Positions 1 through 8,190 of a stretch of 64,000 bases of DNA are shown one piece after another (position 1 is the first letter of the stretch; each line of letters opens with the position of its first letter). The translations under genes were made by a program, and so were the position numbers. Below the pieces are notes generated by a model that made no database searches, was not told the DNA's origin, and was given only the letters and a program-made list of their open reading frames with translations. Source of the stretch: an uncultured Porphyromonadaceae bacterium (GTDB taxonomy: Bacteria > Bacteroidota > Bacteroidia > Bacteroidales > Muribaculaceae); the NCBI GenBank assembly GCA_947573485.1, contig CANPGB010000003.1, positions 62,001 through 126,000 of the forward strand, read 5' to 3'.

Positions 1-120
1 CTCACTGTATTTGAAAGGTTCACAGACGATATCCCCAACGGTCAAGGTGAGCATTGCCTCATCCTTACCATTCTCGTCTCCGCACCATTCAAATTTCAGG
101 ATATTAGATAATTTATCCAT
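1..120 (-). CDS. Partial hypothetical protein, N-terminal 40 residues
   Basis: The reverse strand reads open from an ATG at 118-120 to the window edge, giving 40 residues that begin MDKLSNILKFEWCGDENG. The peptide is acidic and has no signal peptide or membrane segment. I do not recognise the family, and the rest of the gene lies outside the window. A possible promoter -7 box (TTACTTTG on the minus strand, 406-413) would give a leader of about 280 nt. The start codon is the only in-frame ATG seen and no Shine-Dalgarno sequence is visible, as is usual in Bacteroidota. Confidence 0.5.
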   Translation of the reverse strand, partial: MDKLSNILKFEWCGDENGKDEAMLTLTVGDIVCEPFKYSE

Positions 121-682
121 AAATGATTACTTCCAATCTCATTCCCTCAATTGGCATTAGGTTAATAAAAAAGCGTGGAACGATGTTCTTGTCTATCCCT
201 AAGGAGGCATCGCCAAACGCCTAACACGAAATAAACAGTCCACTCCCACGCCTTATCGGATATCGATATCCCCTTGCCGGGGAGTGGATATGCGACAAGC
301 ATGAGCGTTTTATGACTGCTCTTTCCATCGTGTTTTGAAATTGGCGATTTCCTTAGGTGGATAAAGCAAAAAACGCTTCTATGTAAAATGGCCTAAGCCA
401 CGTTGCAAAGTAACGAAATTACTTTCATATAACCAAATATTGGTGCCTAATAAAATTACTTCAAGCAAGGTTGATTTAGCTCTTTATGCTCTGCGATTGT
501 GTTTCCTTTTTGAGCTTACAAAGCCTTTACCGCTCCGGACCCTCTACTCCATTCAACTTCCAGAGCGACGATGTCAAAAATCAACACAGCCTTAAAATAA
601 GACTCCGCAAGTCAGGCTCCTCAATAATTCTCATCAGTGCTAAATTAAGCTCGCAGACTTCACTCAATTGCCGCCGTGTAAG
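121..682. other. Intergenic region with a structured palindromic element, no gene seen
   Basis: No convincing gene is present. At about 241-290 an 8-bp inverted repeat (CCACTCCC and GGGAGTGG) encloses a shorter palindrome, GGATATCGATATCC, so the transcript of either strand could form a stable hairpin. A small frame at 486-731 (81 codons) has no recognisable features and runs into the repeats, so I do not call it. The stretch is less GC-rich than the neighbouring genes. Confidence 0.5.
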
Positions 683-882
683 GGCTGAAAGCCCGAGCCG
701 CCGAACCACACAATTTATTCATGCAACGTAGCTTCAGCCACCGCATTAGCCCTCTCCGCTTTGGAGTTGTGCGAGGGCGGAAAGCCCGAGCCCCGCGCAA
801 CAAAATTTGTTCAGGCAAGGTGGCTTCAGCCACCGCATTAGCCCTCTCCGCTTTGGAGTCGTGCGAGGGCGGAAAGCCCGAG
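683..882. repeat. Tandem repeat, period about 92 bp, roughly 2.3 copies
   Basis: Two nearly identical 60-bp blocks start at 731 and 823. Both contain GCTTCAGCCACCGCATTAGC, then CTCTCCGCTTTGGAGT, then GAGGGCGGAAAGCCCGAG. The spacers between them (ending in AATTTATTCATGCAACG or AATTTGTTCAGGCAAGG) are also related. A degenerate partial copy begins near 683 (AAGGGCTGAAAGCCCGAG). Each unit holds short palindromes such as GGTGGCTTCAGCCACC. The function is unknown. Confidence 0.8.
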
Positions 883-919
883 TTCGGGTTTCTCACACAT
901 AACCACAATCGCCGCATGC

Positions 920-927
920 TATCTTTG
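920..927 (+). promoter_or_regulatory. Candidate promoter -7 box upstream of the TTG-initiated gene
   Basis: TATCTTTG matches the Bacteroidota -7 consensus TAnnTTTG exactly. No good -33 TTTG is seen at the usual 19-21 bp upstream. Transcription would begin around 934, only about 10 nt before the proposed TTG start at 945. Confidence 0.4.
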
Positions 928-944
928 CCGCAAATTTTATCCGT

Positions 945-1670
945 TTGCTAAAATCCCCGCTCCCACACAGACTCCGCCGCAAGCGACCCTGCCCAGACAT
1001 CACCGCCGAATTTCAGCGGTGGTACGGTCGCGCACTCCGTTGGTGGGAGCGCAAGGCAATCTACACCCTCGAGCGCCAGCGCCGCGCAAGCCTCACCATT
1101 AGAGCCCAAATCATCGACTGGCCCGGCACCGACACCACCCCCGTCCTCACAGCCTACATAAACTGGCTCCTCACCCGCGCCGACTGGGCAGAAGTGGTCA
1201 TAGCTGCCAAAACCACAAAAGAGGCAAAAGAGATAGCCAAAAACATCAACCGCAAGCAAGTATTCACAGCCTCCCACCGTAACGCCGATTGGCTCCGAGG
1301 CTGCAACTTCCACATCTGCCTCATCCACAATCTCTCAAATAAAGACTGGCGAACAGTCAACTCAGCCCTTGCCCCCGTCATACCCGACTACGGCATGGGC
1401 TGCGCCATTATCTACCACACCGGCAGCGGCACACGCACGCCCGAGCTCCCTCCCGCCTTCATACCACAACCCACAATACGCGAATATAAGCAGCTCCACC
1501 CCCACATCCCCTTCGACCGCCCAGAGTCAATAGAAGCAGACCCCGACCCGCCCCCGAATAACCCCTGCCTCACAACTCCTAACCCCTACCTCCTAACCCC
1601 TAACCAACCCATAGTCTTCTACGAGTTCGCGGGAGCTGCCCCGCCCCAATCGCAGCGAAGAGAAACTTGA
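945..1670 (+). CDS. Hypothetical protein, probable TTG start
   Basis: A 241-codon frame with strongly coding-like composition (C-rich third positions). The frame is closed upstream by a stop at 900-902 and contains no ATG until about codon 150, so the best start is TTG at 945, just after a perfect -7 box. The N-terminus is basic (LPHRLRRKRPCP) and rich in Trp and Arg (WYGRALRWWERKA). The middle (residues 70-150) looks like a compact alpha/beta domain, and the proline-rich tail (about 185-241) looks disordered. No signal peptide or membrane helix is present. I do not recognise the family. It could also be a 5'-truncated or frameshifted gene remnant. Confidence 0.5.
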   Translation: MLKSPLPHRLRRKRPCPDITAEFQRWYGRALRWWERKAIYTLERQRRASLTIRAQIIDWPGTDTTPVLTAYINWLLTRADWAEVVIAAKTTKEAKEIAKNINRKQVFTASHRNADWLRGCNFHICLIHNLSNKDWRTVNSALAPVIPDYGMGCAIIYHTGSGTRTPELPPAFIPQPTIREYKQLHPHIPFDRPESIEADPDPPPNNPCLTTPNPYLLTPNQPIVFYEFAGAAPPQSQRRET

Positions 1671-1691
1671 CATATTGTTTGGAACCCAACC

Positions 1692-1752
1692 CTGGGAGCT
1701 CAAGCCTCCGGCTTGAAAGAGGCATTAGGAATCCAAGCCTCCGGCTTGAAAT
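1692..1752. repeat. Two copies of a short palindrome, CAAGCCTCCGGCTTGAAA
   Basis: CAAGCCTCCGGCTTG occurs twice about 40 bp apart in the space between the orphan gene and rpsA. Each copy is a near-perfect inverted repeat and is followed by AAA, so each would fold into a small hairpin. They resemble other short intergenic palindromes in this window (24.7 kb, 35.1 kb). Confidence 0.6.
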
Positions 1753-1771
1753 TTGAATCAGTATCGGCATC

Positions 1772-1806
1772 AAAAAAGGCCGCGCCATGAAAATCACGGC
1801 GCGGCC
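1772..1806 (-). terminator. Rho-independent terminator of rpsA
   Basis: GGCCGCGCC (1778-1786) pairs with GGCGCGGCC (1798-1806) around an 11-nt loop. On the minus strand the stem is followed directly by six T residues (A run 1772-1777). It sits 33 bp past the rpsA stop codon. Confidence 0.85.
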
Positions 1807-1838
1807 TGCTGATATATTCAGATTAGATTTTATCTATC

Positions 1839-3623
1839 TTACTTCGAGAGCTTCTCTTTGAGAGCTGCAAGAGCCTCGAGGTCACCGAGGGTGGTCTTTT
1901 CGAGGGGAGTGGTGGTAGCTGCGGGAGCTTCTTCCTTCTTGGGAGCAGCGGCACGCTTGGGCTTGCGCTCGTTAGCGGGCTTCTCGGCACGGGTATCTTC
2001 TTCGAAGGTGCGGCTGTGCGAGAGGATGATGCGCTTGCTGTCTTTGTTGAACTCGATAACCTTGAAGTTGAGCTTTTCGTCAACTTTGGCCTGAGTGCCG
2101 TCTTCCTTAACGAGGTGTTTGGGAGTGGCGAAGCCTTCTACGCCGTAGGGGAGGGCAACGACTGCGCCCTTCTCGAGCATCTCGATGATGGTGCCTTCGT
2201 GTACAGAGCCAACGGTGAAGATAGTCTCAAATACGTCCCAGGGATTCTCTTCGAGCTGTTTGTGGCCGAGGCTGAGGCGGCGGTTGTCTTTGTCGATTTG
2301 GAGTACTTCGACTTCGATGTCGGCACCGACCTGTGTGAACTCGCTGGGGTGTTTGATTTTCTTGGTCCAGCTGAGGTCGCTGATGTGGATGAGGCCGTCG
2401 ACGCCTTCTTCGATTTCAACGAATACGCCGAAGTTGGTGAAGTTGCGTACTTTGGCGGTGTGGCGGCTGCCGATGGGATATTTGATTTCGATGTCTTCCC
2501 AGGGATCTTTCTTGAGCTGCTTGATACCGAGGCTCATCTTACGCTCGTTGCGGTCGAGGGTGAGGATAACAGCTTCGATTTCGTCGCCGATCTTGAGGAA
2601 CTCCTGAGCAGAACGGAGGTGCTGGCTCCACGACATTTCGCTTACGTGGATGAGACCCTCTACGCCGGGAGCGACTTCGAGGAATGCACCGTAGTCGGCC
2701 ATGACAACAACTTTGCCTTTGACCTTGTCGCCCACCTTGAGCTCTGCGTCGAGAGCGTCCCAGGGATGGGGGTGGAGCTGCTTCAGACCGAGGGCGATGC
2801 GCTTCTTCTCGTTGTCGAAGTCAAGGATAACAACGTTGAGCTTCTGGTCGAGAGCGACAACTTCGCTGGGGTGGCTTACGCGGCCCCACGAGAGGTCGGT
2901 GATGTGGATAAGACCGTCTACGCCGCCGAGGTCGATGAATACGCCGTAAGAAGTGATGTTCTTGACGGTGCCTTCGAGTACCTGACCTTTTTCGAGCTTG
3001 CTGATGATTTCGCGCTTCTGCTGCTCGAGCTCGGCTTCGATGAGGGCTTTGTGTGATACAACCACGTTGCGGAACTCTTCGTTGATTTTAACAACCTTGA
3101 ATTCCATGGTCTTGCCTACGAATACGTCGTAGTCGCGGATGGGCTTAACGTCGATCTGCGAACCGGGGAGGAATGCCTCGATGCCGAACACATCGACAAT
3201 CATGCCACCTTTGGTGCGGCATTTGATGTAGCCCTTGATGATCTCGTTGTTTTCGAGAGCTGCGTTGATGCGCTCCCAAGAGCGGCTGGCGCGAGCTTTC
3301 TTGTGCGAGAGAATGAGCTGGCCTTTGCGGTCTTCCTGGTTTTCGATGAATACCTCTACCTTGTCGCCAACTTTGATGTCGGGATTGTAGCGGAATTCGC
3401 TCATAGGAATGATACCGTCGGATTTGTAGTCGATGTTAACCACTGCCTCACGCTTGTTGAGGGCGATAATGGTACCTTCGATTACTTCTTTGTCTTTTAC
3501 CGAGTTGAGTGATTCCTCGTAAGCAGCGGTAAGCTCCTGGCGGGATTTTGCACCGACAGTTTCGCCATTCTCATAGGCGCTCCAGTCGAAGTCTTCAATC
3601 GGCGAATTGTTTAATTCGTTCAT
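1839..3623 (-). CDS. rpsA: 30S ribosomal protein S1
   Basis: The 594-residue product is the usual length for Bacteroidota S1. Six OB-fold S1 repeats run from about residue 45 to 540; repeats 3-6 have the clearest signature (e.g. YGVFIDLGGVDGLIHITDLS near 230, FGVFVEIEEGVDGLIHISDL near 400). The C-terminal tail (about 545-594) is charged and Ala/Lys-rich. S1 binds the 30S subunit and helps mRNA capture, which matters in a phylum that rarely uses Shine-Dalgarno pairing. The gene is monocistronic, with its own consensus promoter, a short leader able to form a GC hairpin, and a strong terminator. In other bacteria S1 represses its own translation; that is only a possibility here. Confidence 0.98.
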   Translation of the reverse strand: MNELNNSPIEDFDWSAYENGETVGAKSRQELTAAYEESLNSVKDKEVIEGTIIALNKREAVVNIDYKSDGIIPMSEFRYNPDIKVGDKVEVFIENQEDRKGQLILSHKKARASRSWERINAALENNEIIKGYIKCRTKGGMIVDVFGIEAFLPGSQIDVKPIRDYDVFVGKTMEFKVVKINEEFRNVVVSHKALIEAELEQQKREIISKLEKGQVLEGTVKNITSYGVFIDLGGVDGLIHITDLSWGRVSHPSEVVALDQKLNVVILDFDNEKKRIALGLKQLHPHPWDALDAELKVGDKVKGKVVVMADYGAFLEVAPGVEGLIHVSEMSWSQHLRSAQEFLKIGDEIEAVILTLDRNERKMSLGIKQLKKDPWEDIEIKYPIGSRHTAKVRNFTNFGVFVEIEEGVDGLIHISDLSWTKKIKHPSEFTQVGADIEVEVLQIDKDNRRLSLGHKQLEENPWDVFETIFTVGSVHEGTIIEMLEKGAVVALPYGVEGFATPKHLVKEDGTQAKVDEKLNFKVIEFNKDSKRIILSHSRTFEEDTRAEKPANERKPKRAAAPKKEEAPAATTTPLEKTTLGDLEALAALKEKLSK

Positions 3624-3662
3624 TTAAAATAGTTAATAGAATAAGTTGATTAAAAAAGATAT

Positions 3663-3693
3663 GCCGCGGCGGGGCTTCCCGCTTTAGCGCGGC
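3663..3693 (-). promoter_or_regulatory. GC-rich nested inverted repeat at the rpsA transcription start
   Basis: An outer arm pair, GCCGCG (3663-3668) and CGCGGC (3688-3693), encloses an inner pair, GCGGG (3669-3673) and CCCGC (3678-3682). The outer arm overlaps the last base of the -7 box. The inner hairpin would be the first structure in the rpsA leader. A role in mRNA stability or S1 autoregulation is a guess. Confidence 0.5.
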
Positions 3694-3723
3694 AAAGGTA
3701 CGAATTTATTTGATATTATGCAA
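3693..3723 (-). promoter_or_regulatory. rpsA promoter
   Basis: On the minus strand, TACCTTTG (3693-3700) matches TAnnTTTG, and TTG at 3721-3723 lies 20 bp upstream. This is the housekeeping sigma factor arrangement of Bacteroidota. Predicted leader about 60-65 nt. Confidence 0.8.
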
Positions 3724-3813
3724 GTTCCGCCTCTTTTTTAAGCAAATTTTTTGCATACCGCCCGAGGCTTATATGTTTTACAGCATTTTCGGTATAAAAA
3801 AAGGGCGGAATAA

Positions 3814-3843
3814 TTGGCGTGTGAAAACTTTTTGTTACTTTTG
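3814..3843 (+). promoter_or_regulatory. Promoter of the 2-oxoacid:ferredoxin oxidoreductase operon
   Basis: TTG (3814-3816), a 19-bp spacer, and TACTTTTG (3836-3843), a perfect -7 match. Transcription would start near 3850, about 23 nt before the ferredoxin ATG at 3873. Confidence 0.8.
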
Positions 3844-3872
3844 CGCTTACCAACCCTCAAACAATTCTGAAT

Positions 3873-4100
3873 ATGGCAAAAGTATATGGCGCTGTCACCG
3901 TTGACAGCAAGCGTTGCAAGGGATGCGACCTCTGCGTTGTCGCCTGCCCTTGCGACGTTCTGAAGCTACAGCCCAAAGATGTCAACGACCGCGGTTATCA
4001 CTACGCGTTCCCCGAGAACCCCGATGCCTGCATAGGCTGCGCGGCCTGCGCCACCGTATGCCCCGACGCCTGCATCGAGGTTTACCGCGTCCGCGAATAA
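3873..4100 (+). CDS. korD: 2-oxoacid:ferredoxin oxidoreductase, delta (2[4Fe-4S] ferredoxin) subunit
   Basis: A 75-residue bacterial-type ferredoxin. Cluster 1 ligands are C15, C18 and C21 with C25 (CKGCDLCVVACP). Cluster 2 ligands are C53, C56, C59 and C63 (CIGCAACATVCP). It passes electrons between the thiamine-diphosphate subunit and free ferredoxin. It is the first gene of a four-gene cytoplasmic complex operon, with 36 bp to the alpha subunit. The family is certain. The substrate (2-oxoglutarate or branched-chain 2-oxoacids) is not, because kor and vor clusters look alike. Confidence 0.9.
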   Translation: MAKVYGAVTVDSKRCKGCDLCVVACPCDVLKLQPKDVNDRGYHYAFPENPDACIGCAACATVCPDACIEVYRVRE

Positions 4101-4136
4101 TACTCTCACCTTTAACAGCTTCTAAAACTGATCAAT

Positions 4137-5225
4137 ATGGAAGAAGAAATAAGATTGATGAAGGGCAACGAGGCCATAGCGCACGCTGCGATACGCTACG
4201 GCGCCGACGGCTACTTCGGATACCCCATAACACCCCAGTCGGAAGTCCTCGAGACTCTCGCCGAACTCAAACCCTGGGAGACAACCGGCATGGTAGTGCT
4301 CCAGGCCGAGAGCGAGGTGGCCGCTATCAACATGGTTTACGGCGGAGCCGCTACGGGCAAAGCCGTGATGACCTCCTCATCGTCGCCCGGCGTCAGTCTC
4401 AAGCAGGAAGGCATAAGCTACCTTGCAGCCTCCGAGCTCCCCGCCCTCATTGTCAACGTAATGCGCGGCGGCCCCGGCCTCGGCACCATACAGCCCTCGC
4501 AGGCCGACTATTTCCAGGCCACCAAAGGCGGCGGCCACGGTGACTACCACCTCATAGTACTCTCACCCGCCACAGTGCAGGAGATGACCGACTTTGTGGC
4601 GCTCGGCTTTGACCTCTCGTTCAAATACCGCACCCCGGCCATGATTCTTGCCGACGGCATCGTGGGCCAGATGATGGAGAAAGTGGTGCTCCCGCCCCAG
4701 CGTCCGCGCCGCACCGAGGCCGAAATCCGCGAGCAATGCCCCTGGGCTGTCACCGGCAGAGGCTCGCGCGCCCACGGCAACGTGGTTACCTCGCTTGAGC
4801 TCGACTCCGCAAAAATGGAGGAGAACAACCTCCGCTTCCAGCAAACCTACCGCACTATCGAGGAAAACGAAGTGCGCTTCCAGGAGTATTTCACCGACGA
4901 CGCCGAGTACCTCATCGTGGCCTTCGGTTCAGTGGCCCGCATATGCCTCAAGGCTATCGAGGAAGCCCGCGCCAAGGGCGTCAAGATAGGCCTCCTGCGC
5001 CCCATCACCCTGTGGCCCTTCCCCAAAGCGGAAGTACGTCGCCTTGCCGAGCAGGTGAAAGGCATACTCACCGTAGAGCTCAACGCCGGCCAGATGATAG
5101 AGGACGTGCGTCTTGCCGCAGGCGAGGCCGCTCCCGTTGCCCACTTCGGCCGCATGGGTGGCATAGTGCCCAACCCCGGCGAAGTGCTTGAGGCTCTCAA
5201 AGAAAACTTCTCAGTAAATATCTAA
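4137..5225 (+). CDS. korA: 2-oxoacid:ferredoxin oxidoreductase, alpha subunit
   Basis: The 362-residue product carries the pyrimidine-binding domain of the thiamine-diphosphate enzyme (YPITPQSE, 29-36), the conserved stretch GGPGLGTIQPSQAD (111-124), and the C-terminal transketolase-like domain II (about 265-355). With the beta subunit it forms the catalytic core that oxidatively decarboxylates a 2-oxoacid to acyl-CoA and reduces ferredoxin. This is a common TCA-branch or amino-acid fermentation step in anaerobes. Homologues are often labelled VorB (3-methyl-2-oxobutanoate dehydrogenase) or KorA, and I cannot separate these by eye. The next gene begins 15 bp downstream. Confidence 0.9.
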   Translation: MEEEIRLMKGNEAIAHAAIRYGADGYFGYPITPQSEVLETLAELKPWETTGMVVLQAESEVAAINMVYGGAATGKAVMTSSSSPGVSLKQEGISYLAASELPALIVNVMRGGPGLGTIQPSQADYFQATKGGGHGDYHLIVLSPATVQEMTDFVALGFDLSFKYRTPAMILADGIVGQMMEKVVLPPQRPRRTEAEIREQCPWAVTGRGSRAHGNVVTSLELDSAKMEENNLRFQQTYRTIEENEVRFQEYFTDDAEYLIVAFGSVARICLKAIEEARAKGVKIGLLRPITLWPFPKAEVRRLAEQVKGILTVELNAGQMIEDVRLAAGEAAPVAHFGRMGGIVPNPGEVLEALKENFSVNI

Positions 5226-5240
5226 CAGCACCACCGACGC

Positions 5241-6014
5241 ATGAAACCCGAAGATATTATCAAGCCTGAAAATAAGGTATACAGCCGTCCGCGTCTGCTC
5301 AACGACGTAAACACGCATTATTGCCCGGGGTGCAGCCACGGTGTCGTGCACAAACTCGTGGCAGAGCTCCTCGAAGAAATGGGAGTTGAAGACAAGGCTA
5401 TCGGCATCGCTCCCGTAGGATGCGCCGTCTTCGCATACAACTATATCGACATCGACTGGATTGAAGCCGCCCACGGCCGCGCTCCCGCCCTCGCCACCGC
5501 CGCCTCGCGCCTCAACCCCGAGTGCCTGGTGTTCACCTACCAGGGCGACGGCGACCTCGCCGCAATAGGCACCGCCGAGACCATCCACGCCGCCAACCGA
5601 GGTGAGAACATCACCATAATCTTCATCAACAACGGCATCTACGGCATGACAGGCGGCCAAATGGCCCCCACCACCCTCCTCGGCATGAAAACCGCCACCA
5701 CGCCCTATGGCCGCAACTCCGAGCTCAACGGCTATCCCCTGGCCATCACCGACCTCCTCGCACGCCTCGACGGCACCTGCTACGTAACCCGCCAGGCAGT
5801 GCACACCCCCGCCGCCGTGCGCAAGACCAAGGCCGCTATCAAAAAAGCCTTCACCAACTCGCTCGAGAAGCGTGGTACGTCGATTGTTGAAATCGTATCT
5901 ACCTGCAACTCCGGCTGGAAACTCACTCCCGCACAATCCAACCAGTGGATGGTTGAGCATATGTTCGAGAAATATCCTCTCGGCGACCTCAAGAACGTTG
6001 AACACAAAGCGTAG
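5241..6014 (+). CDS. korB: 2-oxoacid:ferredoxin oxidoreductase, beta (thiamine diphosphate) subunit
   Basis: 257 residues. HYCPGCSHG (26-34) is typical of the beta subunit. The thiamine-diphosphate/Mg2+ motif is GDGDLAAIG (102-110), closing with INNGIYGMTGGQ (129-140). There is no fused ferredoxin domain, which fits the separate korD gene. It binds the cofactor and carries out the decarboxylation with the alpha subunit. The gene is followed 6 bp later by the gamma subunit. Confidence 0.92.
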   Translation: MKPEDIIKPENKVYSRPRLLNDVNTHYCPGCSHGVVHKLVAELLEEMGVEDKAIGIAPVGCAVFAYNYIDIDWIEAAHGRAPALATAASRLNPECLVFTYQGDGDLAAIGTAETIHAANRGENITIIFINNGIYGMTGGQMAPTTLLGMKTATTPYGRNSELNGYPLAITDLLARLDGTCYVTRQAVHTPAAVRKTKAAIKKAFTNSLEKRGTSIVEIVSTCNSGWKLTPAQSNQWMVEHMFEKYPLGDLKNVEHKA

Positions 6015-6020
6015 ACCACA

Positions 6021-6554
6021 ATGAAAGAAGAAATAGTAATAGCCGGATTCGGCGGTCAGGGTGTGCTCTCTATGGGCAAAATCCTTGCCTACGCAGGCCT
6101 CATGGATAATCTCGAAGTAACGTGGATGCCCTCTTACGGCCCCGAGCAGCGTGGCGGCACAGCAAACGTCACCGTCATCCTCTCCGACAGCCCTATCAGC
6201 TCGCCCGTGCTCGACAGCTTCGACACTGCCGTAGTGCTCAACCAGCAGAGTCTCGATAAATTCGAGAGCAAGGTGAAACCCGGCGGCACACTCATCTACG
6301 ACCCCTCGGGCATACACCACCTGCCCACACGCACCGACATCACCGTGGTGCCCGTCGATGCCACCGAGGCAGCTATCGAGCTCAAAAACTCCAAGACCTA
6401 CAACATGATTCTCCTCGGCGCGCTCCTCAAATGCCGCCCCGTGGTAGAAATCGACGCCGTGCTCCGCGGCCTCAAGAAAACACTGCCCGAACGTCACCAC
6501 CACCTCCTCCCCCTCAACGAGCAGGCGCTCCGCAAGGGCATGGAAATGGTGTAA
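6021..6554 (+). CDS. korC: 2-oxoacid:ferredoxin oxidoreductase, gamma subunit
   Basis: 177 residues with the pyruvate ferredoxin/flavodoxin oxidoreductase gamma domain: GFGGQGVL near the N-terminus (9-16) and the conserved YGPEQRGG (39-46). It completes the four-subunit delta-alpha-beta-gamma complex. It is the last gene of the operon and is followed by a strong terminator. Confidence 0.92.
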   Translation: MKEEIVIAGFGGQGVLSMGKILAYAGLMDNLEVTWMPSYGPEQRGGTANVTVILSDSPISSPVLDSFDTAVVLNQQSLDKFESKVKPGGTLIYDPSGIHHLPTRTDITVVPVDATEAAIELKNSKTYNMILLGALLKCRPVVEIDAVLRGLKKTLPERHHHLLPLNEQALRKGMEMV

Positions 6555-6576
6555 GACAGCTCTGAATAAAATAATT

Positions 6577-6617
6577 CCGGGCACCCCGTAGCGTTGGCTG
6601 AGGGGTGCCCGGTTTTT
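6577..6617 (+). terminator. Terminator shared by the kor operon and the converging PUL operon
   Basis: CCGGGCACCCC (6577-6587) pairs with GGGGTGCCCGG (6602-6612), followed by TTTTT on the plus strand. On the minus strand the stem is followed by AATTATTTTATT, so it probably also ends the GH27 transcript. Confidence 0.88.
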
Positions 6618-6635
6618 ATGAATCAAGCAATGCGC

Positions 6636-8189
6636 TCAACGCACGGGAGCGAGGCGCCACACCTTGCAGGCGTGGGGCGCGAGGCTTAGCTTGCGCGGGC
6701 CGTCGAGGCGCCCGTCATCGCTGCGCTCCATGAGGTTGCGGAGGGTGTAGGCGGTGCCCGCTTCGAGGGCTTCGATGTCGGCGGGGTCGAGGGTGTAGTC
6801 GGCCGCGGTGTCGTTCATATTCACCACCGCAACGGCCACACCGCCGTCGGCGAGGTCTTTGACCCAGAGCTGGAAGCCGTCGCGCTCATGCACGAAGTCG
6901 GCGCTCTGGCCCATTGGGTCCTGGTTGATTGCTATCAGTTCGGGATTGGTGATAACGGCGAGGTCGCCGGGCGAGATATAGTCGCGCACGTCAAGCGAGA
7001 GTATCAGCGGAGAGCTCCACATGCACCACATGGCAAACTCCGTGCGGGCCTCCTCGGTATCCATGCCGGTGTAGCGCTGGCCGTCTTTCTCGAACACACC
7101 CTCGGGGCGGTTGTAGGTGACATCGAGCAGCAGGAGATTCGACGCCTTGCCGCGGCCGCGGATACCTATGCAGAGCATGTCGGCGTCGTTGAAGTGGTTT
7201 ACGCCGGTATACTGCGAGAAATGCCGCCAATGGTTCATGATGTCGAAAACGCCCTGGCCGCCGAGGTGAGTGTTATCGGGGTCGGTGTTGAGGCGTCGGC
7301 CATACCAGCCGTCGCGGTGGTCGTGCGTGGCGCGCCACATGGGAGCCCCGGCCTTGTGAGCCCACTCCCAGGGGCGTGTGGTGCCCCACTCGCACATATA
7401 CAGCACTATGGGGCGCCCGGTCTTGTCGAGGGCGCGGCGCATGCGGCTGTAGAGGTCGAGCGCCACTTCCTGCGTGGTGTAGTCGCCGATATTCAGCTCG
7501 GGCACCCAGCAGTAGTCATATTTGAGGAAGTCGACACCCCAGTCGGCATAAGCCCGCGCGTCGATATCCTCGAAGAGGTAGCTGCCGAACTTGTTGTCGC
7601 AGGTGCGCAGAGCCGCCGTAGAGTATATTCCGAATTTAAGGTCGCGCTCGTGAAGATAATCGCCCACGGCTTTCATGCCATGGGGGAAACGCACGGGGTC
7701 CGGCGCGGGGATGCTGTCGGCGGGACGCTCGGCACCACAGTGCCAGTCATCGTCGATACCGAGCCAGCGGTAACCGGCGTCATAGAGGCCTTTGTCGTGC
7801 ATGGCGTCGGCAGTCTCACGCAGGAGCGATTCAGAGACGTTGGAGAGCACCACGTTCCAGCTTAGCCAGCCCATCATAGGCGTAGGCATGGGCAGCGATG
7901 AGCTCACGGTGAGATGCACGGGCACGGTGTCGGCCCCGGCGATTACGTTGTAGACGTAGTCGCCTTCGGCAGCCACCGTACCCTCCACGAGCTTGCGGCG
8001 GTCGTTCCACCTCAGCCCCTCGGGGAGCTTCTCCACACGAGGGGTGAGAGTGGTGTCGGAGAGGCGTATCTTGTGCATATAGCGCACACCCGGCAACGAG
8101 AACGTACGGTCGGAGCTGTCGAGAACGCGCGCCGAGGCCGAGGCGCCCACCGCGAGGGCGGCCATAAGGGTAAGCAAGTTTTTTCTCAT
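6636..8189 (-). CDS. Secreted alpha-galactosidase, glycoside hydrolase family 27
   Basis: 517 residues with a signal peptide (1-20) and a small beta-rich N-terminal domain (about 21-95), then a clan-D TIM barrel. The barrel starts at GWLSWNVV (107-114) and shows the GIDDDWH motif (144-150). The nucleophile is D225 in FLKYDYCW, and the acid/base is D290 in WRATHDHRDGW, with R286 the usual substrate ligand. A C-terminal beta domain follows. It would remove terminal alpha-D-galactose; some GH27 enzymes act on alpha-GalNAc or beta-L-arabinopyranose. It is the last gene of the PUL operon, 1 bp after the GH36 gene. Confidence 0.93.
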   Translation of the reverse strand: MRKNLLTLMAALAVGASASARVLDSSDRTFSLPGVRYMHKIRLSDTTLTPRVEKLPEGLRWNDRRKLVEGTVAAEGDYVYNVIAGADTVPVHLTVSSSLPMPTPMMGWLSWNVVLSNVSESLLRETADAMHDKGLYDAGYRWLGIDDDWHCGAERPADSIPAPDPVRFPHGMKAVGDYLHERDLKFGIYSTAALRTCDNKFGSYLFEDIDARAYADWGVDFLKYDYCWVPELNIGDYTTQEVALDLYSRMRRALDKTGRPIVLYMCEWGTTRPWEWAHKAGAPMWRATHDHRDGWYGRRLNTDPDNTHLGGQGVFDIMNHWRHFSQYTGVNHFNDADMLCIGIRGRGKASNLLLLDVTYNRPEGVFEKDGQRYTGMDTEEARTEFAMWCMWSSPLILSLDVRDYISPGDLAVITNPELIAINQDPMGQSADFVHERDGFQLWVKDLADGGVAVAVVNMNDTAADYTLDPADIEALEAGTAYTLRNLMERSDDGRLDGPRKLSLAPHACKVWRLAPVR

Positions 8190-8190
8190 A

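Noticed and set aside
486-731. Possible 81-residue gene in the first kilobase
   Set aside because: Low-complexity Ser-rich translation that runs into the 92-bp repeats; no family resemblance and no -7 box at the right distance.
683-882. CRISPR array
   Set aside because: Only about two units, a 60-bp repeat and no short unique spacers; no cas genes in the window.
5211-6626. A 471-codon minus-strand frame across korB and korC
   Set aside because: Antisense to two well-supported enzyme subunits, no recognisable motif.
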